From Salticus scenicus (taxonomy: Eukaryota > Arthropoda > Arachnida > Araneae > Salticidae), in the NCBI GenBank assembly GCA_963930645.1, contig OZ005655.1:131300126-131364125 (forward strand): 64,000 bases of DNA, in the 5' to 3' direction. The notes beneath the pieces are model-generated. The model did not search any database and was not told the origin of the DNA. It saw only the letters and a program-made list of their open reading frames with translations. The position numbers and the translations under genes are program-made. This document shows positions 30,900 to 42,442 of this stretch, one piece after another. Within the stretch, counting starts at the first letter, position 1, and each line of letters begins with the position of its first letter.

Positions 30900-30985
30900 T
30901 ACCTCTCGCAGCGCGATAGCGCTGCTTCGCAGTTTTCGAGACTGAACATTGCAGCGCTATCGCGCTGCTTAGCAGTCAAACGGTT
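30900..30985. repeat. GC-rich inverted pair around CAGCGCGATAGCGCTG
   Basis: GCAGCGCGATAGCGCTGCTT at 30908 and GCAGCGCTATCGCGCTGCTT at 30947 are each partly palindromic and pair with each other. It is an island of high GC in AT-rich DNA. Role unknown; probably the core of a foldback element. Confidence 0.5.
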
Positions 30986-30989
30986 AAAG

Positions 30990-32500
30990 GTAATTTATAA
31001 AAATGTCTGTCCTAAAATGCAATGCATTGGCATTTTTTAGGGTGGATCCCATTACACAAACAGGTTGCACAGGACCTATTACAGACATTTAAAATAGGGA
31101 ACATTCTATAGTGAATTTGAATAACATATATAATTTTTTTAAACTTCTGAAAATATTTACGAATGAAGGGGGCAAGCAAACGGACAAACGGACAGATTGA
31201 CAGATGGACAGACGGACAGGTAGACACACAAATTGAAATCATATTCACTCTTAAAAAATGTTAAAAAGTGTTAAATCGTTTATTGTAAACAAAAATGTGA
31301 TTCCGACAAATTCCCCACTGTGTAACTGAATGTTTTTGTGTGGCCCTGCCCTGTAAATCCAATTCTAATCATACTACATTCTGAAAAGAGCATTCTTCTA
31401 TGCATGTGAATAACATATTTCAATTTTATTGAGATTTGTTTAAAGTAAAGATATTAAAATTTGGTTTATAAAAATACCTCTCATAAAACGAATGCTTTGG
31501 AATACTTTCGGGTGTCCCTGTACACAAACCAATAGCGGTATTTACTCCATTCTCTATAGCAAACATCCGTCAGTGAACTTGGATAACATATTTCAGTTTC
31601 ATCGAAATTTGTGTAAAATAAAGGCATAAAAATATAGTTCATAAAAATACCTCTCATAGAACACAATGCTCTGGAATACTTTTGGATATCTCTGTACACA
31701 AGCCAGTAAAGATATTCACTCCATTTTCAATAGGAAACATCCGATAGTGAACTTTAATATTATATTTCACTTTCAAGAAAACCCATGACTATTTACGGAA
31801 GTTAGAGAGCAGATAGACAGACAGACAGAAGGAAAGACAGACAAACCGAAGTCATTAACACCTTTCAACATTGTTGGAAAGTGTTAAAAATAATTTAGAA
31901 AGTGATAAAAATGATTAATATAAATGAAAATACTATTCCAGCAAATTTCCAGTAATACTCATTAATTTAACTGAATATTTTTGTGTGGCCCTATGAATCT
32001 AATGCTAATCATATACTGTATTATCTTTAAAGCATTCTTTTGTGCATATGAATAATATATTTAATTTTATTAATATTTGTGCAAAGTAAAGTTCTTAAAA
32101 TTTGGTTTATAGAAATACCTCTCACCGAACGCAATGCTTTGGAATACTTTCGGGTGCCCCTGTATACAAACCAGTGATGGTATTTACTCCATTTTCAATG
32201 GGGAACATCCGATAGTGGGCATAATATATGAATAAAATATTTCAATTTAATTACGATTTGTGCAAAGTAACGGTATTAAAGTATGGTTTATAGAAATACC
32301 TCTCATAGAACACAATACCTCTGAATACTTTCGGATGTCCCTGTACACAAACCAGTAAAGGTATACATTCCATTTTCAATTGGAAACATCCTATAGTGAA
32401 CTTGAATAACATACAGCAGTTTCAAGAAATTCTATCAATAATTACGGGAGTTAGAACGTTTACAGACAGACAGACAAGCCGAAGTCATTAACACTTTTCA
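30990..32500. repeat. Field of diverged tandem repeats (~165-bp and larger units)
   Basis: Units begin near 31470, 31640, 32105 and 32285. Each has AAATACCTCTCATAGAAC, an AATGCTTTGGAATACTTT block, GGTGTCCCTGTACACAA, CCAGTAAAGGTATTCACTCC and GGAAACATCCGATAGTGAAC. A (GACA)n tract and AAGTCATTAACACTTTTCA follow some units (31820-31870, 32460-32510), and a more distant relative is at 31000-31260. The minus strand of each unit stays partly open, giving short spurious frames. The family is not identified. Confidence 0.7.
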
Positions 32501-32648
32501 TATTTGTTGAAAAGTGTTTCTAAAAATATTTTAAAAATATTATTCTTTTTTTTAATGCGATAAACTAAATGTATTTTGAATTTTGTGATTATCGCCGACA
32601 GGAAAGAAATATTTCTTAGAAAACTAGTTGGCATAGGTGGACTCTGCT

Positions 32649-34556
32649 CAGTTCCCCATCATATATATGTTCTCATAAATTTCTAGTGCGAGACATATTA
32701 TAATCATGTTAAATGAAATGAATTTGACCAAAGCTTGATACACAGTGGCGGATTTAAGGGGGGGGGGCTAGGGGGCTGAAGCCCCCCCCAAAACACTGAC
32801 ATTCACTATTGAATATTGCAATTGTAAATTTTTTATTGGTCTAGAATAACACTTTGAAAAATCTTAGCCCCCCCCCAAAAGTCAAGTTCTGGATCCGCCA
32901 CTGTTGATACAGTGACAGAATGAAATCTCCGCCTAATAGGCTATCCACCGTTCACTTCGATACATTTATCTTATTCTAATCTATTAATTTATTTTATCAG
33001 GGTCGATTCCGTTGTTTAGTTTTCATGCTACTGTTTCCAATGCTTCATAATCTTCAAAATTCATATTTATATGAAAAATCTACAATTTCGCTATGTTGAT
33101 AAAATCGTAAATTATGAATAATTTACGAAATTTTCCTGTTAGAATATTTGTATTCAATCATGTTTAAACAAATATCATAAATGTAATTTTGAAGTTGTTT
33201 AATGTATTTATTATCCTCAAATGAAAGTTTATGCTCAATTTTGCCTTATTCTGCCATTTTAAGTAAATCGTAAATTCCAAATAACTTACGAATTTTTTAA
33301 ATTGGAAAAATCATAGTCTATGATATTCATGCCAGTATCCAAAATAATATTTAAAAAGTGGTTTGACATCTTTACGATGAAAATATCCCTCAAGATTGAC
33401 GTTTATGTGAAATTTTGCTCTATTCTGCCATGTTAAGAAATTCGCAAATTTCCAATAACTTACGAAATTTTTATATTGGAAAATTCATAGTCATTAATAT
33501 TCATGCCAGTGTTCTAAATAATATTTCAAAAGTAGTCTGACATCTTTACGATGAAAATATCTCTCAAAATTGACGTTTATGTGAAATTTTGCCCTATACT
33601 GCCATGTTAAGAAATTCGTAAATTTCCAACAACTTGCGAAATTTTCAAAGTGCATATTTATAGTTACTGATGTTCATTCCGGCATCAAAACTGATATTTT
33701 CAAACTGGTCCGACATTTTTACAGTAAAAAGTTTCTGCGATCATTTGTTCGTGAGATATCGTGTCAACAGACTAACAAACTAACGGACTAACGGACTAAC
33801 ACACTAACGGACTGACACACTAACAAACTGACACACTAACAGACACCATACAGACAGACACCATACAAATTTTGTCATTTTCGGATTCCTCACAACTGAA
33901 AACGTATAAAAAAGTCAAAAAACCGAGGTCGAAATTTTTCACGATTACCTAAGTTCCCCATACCTATAATATGATGGGGAACTAATATCGCTCAAAATTG
34001 ACGTTTATGTGAAATTTTGCCCTATACTGCTATGTTAAGAAATTCGTAAATTTCCAATAATTTGCGAAAATTTCAAAGTAGCATATTTATAGTTACTGAT
34101 GTTCATTCCGGCATCAAAACTGATATTTTAAAACTAGTCTGATATTTTTACAGTAAAAAGTTTCCATTTAATGTACGTTTAAGTGAATTTTTGTCCTATT
34201 CTCCCATGTTAAGAAAATCGTAAATTTCTCATAACTTACGAAGTTTTTTAATTCGAATGTTGCAAAGGAATAGGGTTCTTGCCAGCATCGAAAGTAATAT
34301 TTTAAAACTGATCTGACATCTCTGCGATCATTTGTTTGTGAGATATCGTGTTAACAGACTAACAAACTAATGGACTAACGGACTAACACACTAACGGACT
34401 GACACACTAGCAGACACCCTACAGACAGACACCATACAAATTTTGTGATTTTCGGATTCCTCACACTTGAAAACGTATAAAAACTCAAAAAACCGAGGTC
34501 GAAAATTTTCACTATTACCTAAGTTCCCCATACCTATACTATGATGGGGAACTAAT
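32649..34556. repeat. Tandem/dispersed repeat block bounded by AGTTCCCCATCAT
   Basis: AGTTCCCCATCATATATATG at 32649 and its inverted form ATGATGGGGAACTAATA at 33972 and 34542 bound two successive arrays. Repeats of 170-180 bp carry ATTGACGTTTATGTGAAATT, CTGCCATGTTAAGAAATTCG, CCAATAACTTACGAAATTTT and GACATCTTTACGATGAAAAT. Each array ends with GTGAGATATCGTG, then a run of ACTAACGGACTAAC and ACAGACACCATAC, then AAAACCGAGGTCGAAA. A hAT MITE (32743-32903) is inserted near the left end. No coding sequence. Possibly a tandem-array-bearing non-autonomous element. Confidence 0.65.
32743..32903. mobile_element. hAT-type MITE with 8-bp TSD
   Basis: 161 bp. The ends are CAGTGGCGGATTTAAGGGG and, in reverse complement, CAGTGGCGGATCCAGAACT. 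TTGATACA is duplicated exactly at 32735-32742 and 32904-32911, as hAT transposases do. The interior is poly(G) near the left and poly(C) twice (32781-32788, 32866-32875). Confidence 0.88.
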
Positions 34557-34755
34557 AAACATTAAAAACAGTTTTTATCTTAAATTATTATTCACGGAGC
34601 GTTGATATTTCTTTCTTATATTTTATATAAGAAGGAATTTAATTATTTCGCTTGTAAGGTTTATTTATTCTGTTTTACTTTCAATAATGCATTTATATTG
34701 GGAATTCAAAGAAAAATGCAACTAATTAATAATTATGAAAAACATGCTCAATTAC

Positions 34756-34786
<31 letters not shown>

Positions 34787-34932
34787 ACATATCAAAAACA
34801 TATGCTCATTATTTTTATCGCCAAATGGTATATAAACGAAAATTCAATTCTCTTGTGAAAACGTACGAAAAACGGTGGCAACAATTTAAATGAAAAAATA
34901 ATAATAATAATAAGAAGAATAAGAATAATCCA
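34557..34932. other. AT-rich spacer
   Basis: Poly(A) at 34757-34784 and an AAT/AAG run at 34898-34926. Nothing recognised. Confidence 0.6.
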
Positions 34933-34936
34933 TTAA

Positions 34937-35878
34937 GGGGTTACATCCAGTTGTAATTTTCAAAAAATCGATTTTTTTTTTTTTACATATTTTGAATGTA
35001 CATATATTTGATAATATTGTCTGAAAATTTCATATCGATCCGGCAATTAGTTTCGGAGAAATTTTCATATTTGTAAAGACGTCTCCGAGCGTTTTAAAGT
35101 AGGCGGAGCGTAAACCAGAGTAGCAGCTGTTTTTCATTATCCCTATGCCCTTGTCCATGCTTTTCATAATGTTTTGCTTCTTAGAATAAGAATATAAAAG
35201 GTTTATCTTATATCTGAGAGCTATATTTAGAAATTTTAGGTATACAGTAAGTAAATATCGTCAGTTTAAAGTGAACTGCCACGTTGTGAAGTCGTGCCAG
35301 TATTCTGTTTAGATGGTTCCCAAAACTTTAAATGCGTTTATCTCGAAACGGTGTTTTCAAAGTCGGTGAGCAAAATTTCTCCGAAACGGCTGGACCGATT
35401 GACTTGAAATTTTGACACAATTTTCTTAGATATTTTTGTCAGGTAATGATCGTAGGAATAAGGTTTCTGATAATAATTTCGATTTTTTCAGCCACTTTCA
35501 AGTGTAAATTTTCATGAAAAAAACGATTTTTTTTGGGGGGAAGCCGCCATTTTGTCAAAAATCAAAATTTTGACTATTCCTACGATCATTACCTGTATTC
35601 ATCTATCCTAAAAATAAATCTTTTGGTTTTTTTCATTTCAGATAATTTGGATCAGAGATATCTTGCTCACCGCCAGACACCTTTTTGTGGAAGTCCTCTA
35701 GGAGATCTACTACAGGAACAGCGGAACCCAATATTTTTGTAAACTCATCACGGATTCTTAACATACATTAAATTTGCTACATGTATATGTATTGTATATA
35801 TTTCTTTAATAAAAGGCCTCTTCACAAAAAATTCACAAAAAAACACGTTTTTTCGTGCATACAACTGGATGTAACCCC
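34937..35878. mobile_element. 942-bp TTAA-flanked DNA element
   Basis: The terminal inverted repeat GGGGTTACATCCAGTTGTA (19 bp) is identical at both ends. TTAA sits on each side (34933-34936 and 35879-35882), the signature of piggyBac-type transposition. Inside, AGGTAATGATCGTAGGAATA (about 35440) and its exact inverted form (about 35575-35594) bracket an imperfect palindrome with GCCGCCATTTTGTC. No transposase frame is seen; the open frame at 35533-35742 spans the palindrome and is not recognised. The perfect ends imply that the element moved fairly recently. Confidence 0.85.
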
Positions 35879-35882
35879 TTAA

Positions 35883-36479
35883 GAAAACATTCTATAAAAA
35901 CTTACAAGAAAACTCCATGCAATTACAGATATAAGATAAAAGCGTTTAAAAGAAAAAGATTTTGTCAATTTAAATTTCATTATTAAATTTTTCTATGCGA
36001 TGAGAAATATGGCTTTAGAAAAAAAATCTGTGACTTAAAAACTAACAAAATGAATTCATGTTACTCTTTTTTGCTTTTATAATTTAAAAAGAAGGGCTAT
36101 GTTATTTAGACGAACATATACATATATATATATATATATATATATTTTTAAATATTAAATTACAAACGAATAAAACTGTTAGAAAAACAAAATTTATTTT
36201 TGGAATTTTTTTCAGGAATTTTCAAAACACTTTGCAAAATTATTATTATTATTGTTATTTTTAAGTTTTTGAGCTTTTTCATATCTAAATAAACTTTCGC
36301 ATAATTAAGTTTGCATTCAACATTTATGGTGAAAATAATCTTAAATTTAACATTTTTTAACACTTTACAGAATTGGGAAGTATTTATGAATTCAGCCCGT
36401 CTGTCTGTCTACCATACAGTTTTCTCAGCTCTCTGTTGTTTTGTCCGTCTACCTGTTTTCGATCTCATTTTCATAGAGG
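35883..36479. other. AT-rich spacer
   Basis: (TA)n at 36118-36146. No gene recognised, although a plus-strand frame that leads into the mariner fragment begins here. Confidence 0.55.
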
Positions 36480-36900
36480 GAAGACCTTCAACGTCCATTA
36501 CAGACATTATCAACACAGCCGTGGCAATCATAAAGAAAAGGATCCGGCACATTAAAAATGCATTCATTGCTGAAGGATGGCCTCTTATTGCACCACGATA
36601 ATGCAAGGCCACATACTGATGGTTGCGTAGGGTTCGTTTTGCAGAGGAACAATATGAAGATTCTACCACACTTTCCATATAGTCCTGATCACGCACCGTG
36701 CGATTTCTATCTGTGTTCTGAGCTCAAGAAACACCTATGAGGCCGCCATTTCGGAAGAAAGAAAGCATGTGTAACAGCTGGGGAGGCGGTTTTGAAACGA
36801 CTCTCAAAGGATGGACTTTTATATGTGCTTAAGAAGTGAACGGAACGTTGAAACAAATGTATCATATCCAATAGTACTTACTTCGAAAAAGACTGTGTAA
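36480..36900 (+). pseudogene. Internally deleted mariner transposase
   Basis: The plus strand has GRPSTSITD (about 36477-36505), a known N-terminal motif of SETMAR-clade mariner transposases, then a short run into the C-terminal part. The middle, with the helix-turn-helix ending and first catalytic Asp, is missing. After a frameshift the C-terminal blocks are clear: LLHHDNARPHT (about 36585-36620, second catalytic Asp in HDN), PHFPYSPDHAPCDFYL (third Asp) and SELKKHL. A stop follows at 36738, but GRHFG, AVLKRLSKDG and WTERWNKCI-like remnants continue to about 36900. No terminal repeats were found. Dead element. Confidence 0.78.
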
Positions 36901-36939
36901 ATTATGATGAAATAGTATAAGGAACTATAGTAATCCCGA

Positions 36940-38100
36940 TTTGCGAAATGGATATTGTATTTCGCATAGGTCAAAACTGAATGATCGTAGAATGTTGCAA
37001 ATTTATATGTGCGACTGTTATGATCCCTAGTTGTACACCGACAACTCTGGTTTTAATACAAGTTCCTGTTTCAGAGATATCAACGACTTTACACGAATTT
37101 CCGTGACGTCTGTATGTAAGTATGTTTGGGTGTATGTGTGGGTGTGTATCTAGCATAACTCAAAAACGGTTGGACGTAGAATGTTGCAAATTGATATATA
37201 GGTTTCCTATAAGAGCTAGTTGTGAACCTTCCTTTTTTGATTTTCTATGATGTTCCGTTTTGGAGATATTTAGGAAAATTATATTCATAATAGCCTAAAA
37301 TACAAAGGTTTTGACCATAATATATGACCTACCATCATAGAGATTTCAAAAGAAGCTAATGACAGAACCAGTAATGATATTGTTAGGAAAGATGAAGACA
37401 TTTTTGCGTGTAGAAAGTTATGCTTAAAGACGAAAGCAGATTTTTGTCAACAAATGCATTTTATTTAAGGAATATTCAGCCCGTAGATAGAGCTCGTAAT
37501 GTATCTCGCATAACTCAAAAACAGTTGGACGTAGAACATTGCAAATTGGTATGTAGGTTCCTTATAACATTTTAGTTGTGCACCTCTTTTTTTGGACTTT
37601 TTACGATTTTCCGTTTTGAAGATATTTAGGAAAATCATATTCATAATGACCAAAAATACAAAGGTTTTGGCCATTATATATGACCTAGCATCATAGATAT
37701 TTCAAAATAAGCTAACTGGTAATGATATTGTTATGAAAGTTGAAGACATTTTTGCGTGTAGAAAGTTATGATTAAAGACATAAGCAGGTTCTTGTTGACG
37801 AATGCACTTCATTTAATGAATATTCAGCCTGTAGATAAAGCCCACAATTTTATTGTTGGGAAAGTTGTCGACATTTTAGCGTGTAGAAATTGATTCTTTG
37901 AGACTGAAGTAGGTTCTAGTCGACGATTTTATTTCATTTAATGAATATTCAGACCGCAGATAAAGCCTGAAATGATGCTGATAAAAAATGTCGATATTTT
38001 AGCGTGTAGAAAGTACGTCTTAAAAACTAAGCAAGCTCTAGTCGATGAATGCACGCCATTTAATTAATATATTCTATAAACAGTTGAATAAATATCTTTT
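36940..38100. repeat. Field of tandem repeats (~350-bp and ~120-bp units)
   Basis: Long units start near 37145 and 37500 (and a diverged one near 36965). Each holds CATAACTCAAAAACGGTTGG, ACGTAGAATGTTGCAAATTG, TTTTCCGTTTTGGAGATATT and ACAAAGGTTTTGACCAT. Each ends in a shorter unit with GAAGACATTTTTGCGTGTAG, AAAGTTATG, GTCAACAAATGCATTTTATT and GAATATTCAGCC. The shorter unit is then repeated alone at 37855-37968 and 37975-38090. No stable frame. Confidence 0.7.
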
Positions 38101-39030
38101 TTTGTGCTACAAAAATTAATATTCTTGATTTTATACAATGAAAGGGCCGTTTATTGCTATAGAAATCAAATAAACATTGTTAAACACAATCCAGAACATA
38201 AATTTCGCTAAATCAGGAACAGGTAGTTATTTCAATGTCTGACTGTAATTTGAATTCATCGAAAGTATTGTCAGTGGTTTATGGAATTTTAAAGGTAGTT
38301 TTGCGCGAGAAACCAATGCGTCATTAACAAATGTCCAGTACTAGTTTCCTATTGACGAAACTTTTCCCAAATTTAGAAAAAACATTCACTACCATTTTTC
38401 GCCGGATTTGAATGCGTAATTTCACGCTAAATCAAAGCCCACCTTCGTGAAAATGAGAAACGTTCATCTATTTTCACTTTTACTGTAATACCGTGTAGAA
38501 AGTAACCCGTATAGGTACAGACAAGTTCTAGTCTACAATCATCAAATATCACTTTTCTTTTTTTTTTATATATATATAGTCTTGTGAGTCATGTATAGAA
38601 ATTTCGAAGAATTTTGTTCTGTGAAAGTAACCGATAAATTTTTCCAGAATATTTCAGAACTCTGTTATTATTGAAGTTAGAGCTTCCAGACTTTGTCAAT
38701 CCTAAAATACAAATTTTCGCCAAATTCGATGCCAAGACCAAAAATCTACGCTGGCTACTAATTTGCAGTACGGTGAGATTAGCGATAAAATTTTGCGGCA
38801 AACGTTGTTACAGGGTAGCCAGAAACTCTTTCTCAATCTTAACTGAGTTAATTATTTTGGTAAAATTTATCGTTTCCCGCGACTAATTTTTCTCAAAGAG
38901 AACAAAACGGGGCCCTCTATTCTCGAATGATTTTCATTGTACTCTAAGCTGTACTATCCCTGAAAAAACTAGTATGTTTGTCTCGGAGGCATATATAATC
39001 GTATAATCTTGACATTTTTGTTTCGAGTAG

Positions 39031-39072
<42 letters not shown>

Positions 39073-40100
39073 AGTGTTCGTGGAGTGGAACCTGACTGTT
39101 TATTTACGAATCAGTTGCCCCACAGAAAACTGTCAATGTTTTCATAAAAATATGTATATTCCTACGGTTAAATAAGGAAGTCATGTGGTGTCTACATCAG
39201 ATTTTTTAATTATTAAAAAATGAATTTTTAAAAAACTTATGCATAATAGGTATTATTTATTTGCATAATGCAATACTTTTTTTTTTTTTTTTTTTTTTAA
39301 AGATAAAATTCAAACCTAAAAAATTTATAGATAATGGGCGTCTGAATTCCTATAAAGATGAAATATATAACATAAAGCTTTAAAAGTAAAGTTGAAGAAG
39401 AGACCGTGGATAGTCGCCATAGACATTTGTTTTTAATTTTCTGTTTTTTTTTTGTTTTTTTGTTTTTTTGTTTTTTTTGTGTGTGCAATACCTGGAGCGA
39501 TTCCGGTGAATGCGTCAGGTAGTTTACGCCTTTAACTACAAATTCGTGAAGAATTCATTAATTAAATTCCTAAAACACTTTTCATAAAAGTTAGCCAAGA
39601 GGCCAATTAACCCTGGGTGCGAAGTTAATTAACCCTTAGGGAGGAGCTGCTATCACAGAATGGATTGAAATACATAGGCAGAATACAACAATTTTTAATC
39701 AAAACCAATTTATTTTAATAATACTTCAACAGCAATAACAATAATTTCTAATTAAATGTATGTATAAGCAATGATTTCTTAAAGAATAATAAATTCTGAT
39801 TATTATTATAGCTCTCTAAAAATATTCAATTGAATTAATATAATATTTGAAATTAACTGCGAATGCAAGAGATGAAGGCTCGTTTATTCAAACAGGTGCG
39901 GTTTTTTTTTTTTTGTGACAAGCTTTACTTTGGTCGGATCAAATTGAATCCTTTTTGTCTGACAATCTCCAGATTTTCCCCCTTTTGACTATGGTGAAAA
40001 CGCAAATCCAATTACCGTTGGTTTCGACAATCTTCCTAAGCTGTGCTGGCGGGCTAGATACTTCATCAAAACTAATTCATTTACATTCTATTCAAGGTGA
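38101..40100. other. AT-rich spacer
   Basis: No gene seen. Poly(T) at 39034-39068 and 39279-39298, T-rich runs at 39441-39480, and AATTAACCCT words at 39605-39640. Small open frames at 38589-38801 and 38671-38886 overlap on opposite strands and are not recognised. Confidence 0.5.
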
Positions 40101-40306
40101 TCAGTAGGCCCTAATTATTGAGGGGTTTCGTAATTTTTCTCGTTCGGTGCGACCTACTAGCATCTTCTTGAGGTTTTGCAGGGTTTGTGAAAATTGTCCA
40201 ATGAGAACTTTCATCATCTTTTTTGCAAGAAACTGAGGAAGAAAGCTCTTTGCCATGGAGGGATTCTTCAGCCTTTGAACTATTATAAAGGAAGGCCAAA
40301 CTACCA
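40101..40306 (-). other. Possible terminal exon of an unknown gene
   Basis: A minus-strand open stretch begins directly after TATTTACAG (a splice-acceptor-like sequence) and encodes about 65 residues with a mixed, non-repetitive composition (FLYNSSKAEESLHGKELSSS, then CKKDDESSHWT and RSHRTRKITKPLNN) before a stop near 40114. Its base composition is less AT-rich than its surroundings. The acceptor-like sequence lies in the terminal repeat of the neighbouring element (40307), so this could be an exonised edge or chance. A second frame is also open here, which weakens the case. No homology recognised. Confidence 0.2.
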
Positions 40307-40555
40307 CACTGTAAATACAAGTATCTGAAATTCAGACAAAATTGTGTCTGAAACGGGTGTTCAATTTTAAGATGCTAAAAAGTGTCTTAAAAGGCACATC
40401 GTTTCACACTCGAAACGTCTGAAATTCTGCCATCTTTGATCCTGTCTGAAGTGAATATTTTTCATAAATAAAAAGATGCGTTTTATACAGTTTACCTGTG
40501 AGAAATAGATTTTAGAATCTCCTAGAGCATAGAATATATATATTAATAATTTTTA

Positions 40556-40640
40556 CAATAATAGTCCCCGTTGCCCCCGGCGGGAATCGAACTGACAACT
40601 AATGGATTCAAAGACGAGTGTTTTCCCAATCAAGCCATCG
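40556..40640 (-). other. tRNA-like segment
   Basis: On the minus strand GATGGCTTGATTGGG (A-box-like) is followed by an anticodon-like loop CTTTGAA and CAGTTCGATTCCCGCC (B-box-like), and CCGGGGGCA closes it. The acceptor stem does not pair fully and the T stem is weak, so it is a tRNA pseudogene or a SINE head inside the CACTG element. Confidence 0.4.
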
Positions 40641-40783
40641 GTGCTTACGCTGTACTCTGCTTGTATAACGAAATATATTGTAGTATCCTGAAAACAAATT
40701 GAAGTTTTATATCTTTGCAATAAAACTGTTCATAAGAAGTAAAGCTTAATATATATTATCTTAAATTTCATGTGTAGAGGTTT

Positions 40784-40814
<31 letters not shown>

Positions 40815-41148
40815 GTAAAATGCGTAATAAATATGAAAAAAAAGCAGCCTATGGATTTTAAACGATTTTTTTTTTTTTTTTTTTAAATTGGTATTTGCAA
40901 GAAAACATACTATATACATGAAACCAAAAAAAAAAAAAAAAAAAAAAATCAAGTATGCACAAATTGTTTAAGATTGTTTAGCTACGAATTCGCTTTCTTA
41001 GCTACAAGTTACATTCTTCGTTTATCTTAATATTTTTTTGATTTATTACATGTGAGAATTTTAAATAAAAATTAACTTTTTAATTTTTAACAGAATAAGA
41101 TCCGTGTCTAAGTATTTTAAATAAGTTAATTACTTATATTACATAAAA

Positions 41149-42442
41149 CTAGCTGGCTACGCCCGCTTCGCTGGCCACTATATTTAAATGAATCTCCAAA
41201 AGAATCGGATCATTATTTATTTTTCACATCACATTATAAATAAAAACTAAAATAATTGCATTGGAATCGCTCTAGACCTCGCATCGGGTACTCGCTGACT
41301 ACGGCAGCTCTTTCTCTGCCCGCACTGTATCGGGAGCAGGTTCCCACTGCCTGCAGAAATATCTTTCCTATGTATTTCAATATGGGTATTTATTGACGAT
41401 ACGTGGGTCTGCCATTATTTAAGAACTACGATTTTAAAGATAACTGTATCTCAGCGTCTATTAAATATTTTAGTTTTTGAACCAAGTATTTTATTGCTCA
41501 TGCTATTTACGTATTGCAATTTGATTCCGACCAATGTAATGAAATAAAATAAAAAGTAGATTTTCTTTCAGAAGGAATTAAATACATAAAAAACAAATAA
41601 ATTCCAATCAGTTTAATCCTTTCTACTATATACTACCATTATTTCCTGACAAATACTATAAATTAGAAAAAAAAAACTTTTAAAGAAATTAAATTAACAA
41701 ATGAAAAATAATTTTTGTTATACTGCAAAAATTATACATAAACATAACTGTTATAAATACGTTTTTAAATTTTAAATTTAATATATTTAATTTTTTCTAC
41801 TGCATTACCATTTTATTTCCAATAAATATAATAAATTAAAAAGAGAAAAAAGATTCGCCCTCAAATAAATGTATTAAATAAAAAATAAATTGCATAATAT
41901 AGCCGTTGCTAAGATACGCAGACGATTACAATCGAAGAATAAATTCATGAAAAATGAAACATAAAAGCCAATGTTTAAAATCGAAAAAACATTAATTTAA
42001 AAAATTCAAATTCGAAATTCGAAAAAATCTCGATGAGGTGCACACCTGCAGGGTCCCAGTTACCTATATAACAAATTTGGAAGCTCTGCGATCAGTAGTG
42101 TGTAGTATTGTTCATGTTTAGATAAATGTATTTATTTTCCTGTTGGAAAAAAAAAAAATAAACTCGTATTTTTTTATTTTATTTATTTATTTATTTATTT
42201 ATTTTGGCAACAATTAAATTATGGATTAAATTTAAATGACTAATTTTTCGCTATTATTAGCTTATTATTTTCATATTTTTATTAATTAAAAGAAAACTAA
42301 ATAGAAATTCGAAATTCTGACTTCGATGTGCACAATGATCCTTCGGGGGGCACCTTTGTGTTAAATCTCGTGACTGTCCGAGCTACCGTTTTCGAGAACA
42401 GTGAAATATATATACAAATATTGCTCACTTAATAGTATAAGA
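41149..42442 (-). mobile_element. Helitron, 1294 bp, nested
   Basis: On the minus strand it starts TCTTATACTATTAAGTGAGC (from 42442) and GTATATATATTTCACTG. It ends with GCGAAGCGGGCGTAGC, a small hairpin region, and CCAGCTAG at 41149. It is flanked by A at the 5' side and T at the 3' side, the usual A/T insertion point. These termini are the common Helitron form in arthropods as far as I know. No Rep/helicase motif, so non-autonomous. It lies wholly inside the CACTG element. Confidence 0.85.

Noticed and set aside
36311..36696. Minus-strand frame of 95 aa
   Set aside because: Antisense shadow of the mariner transposase relic.
40556..40640. Functional tRNA-Gln
   Set aside because: B box is present, but the T stem and acceptor stem are not complementary.
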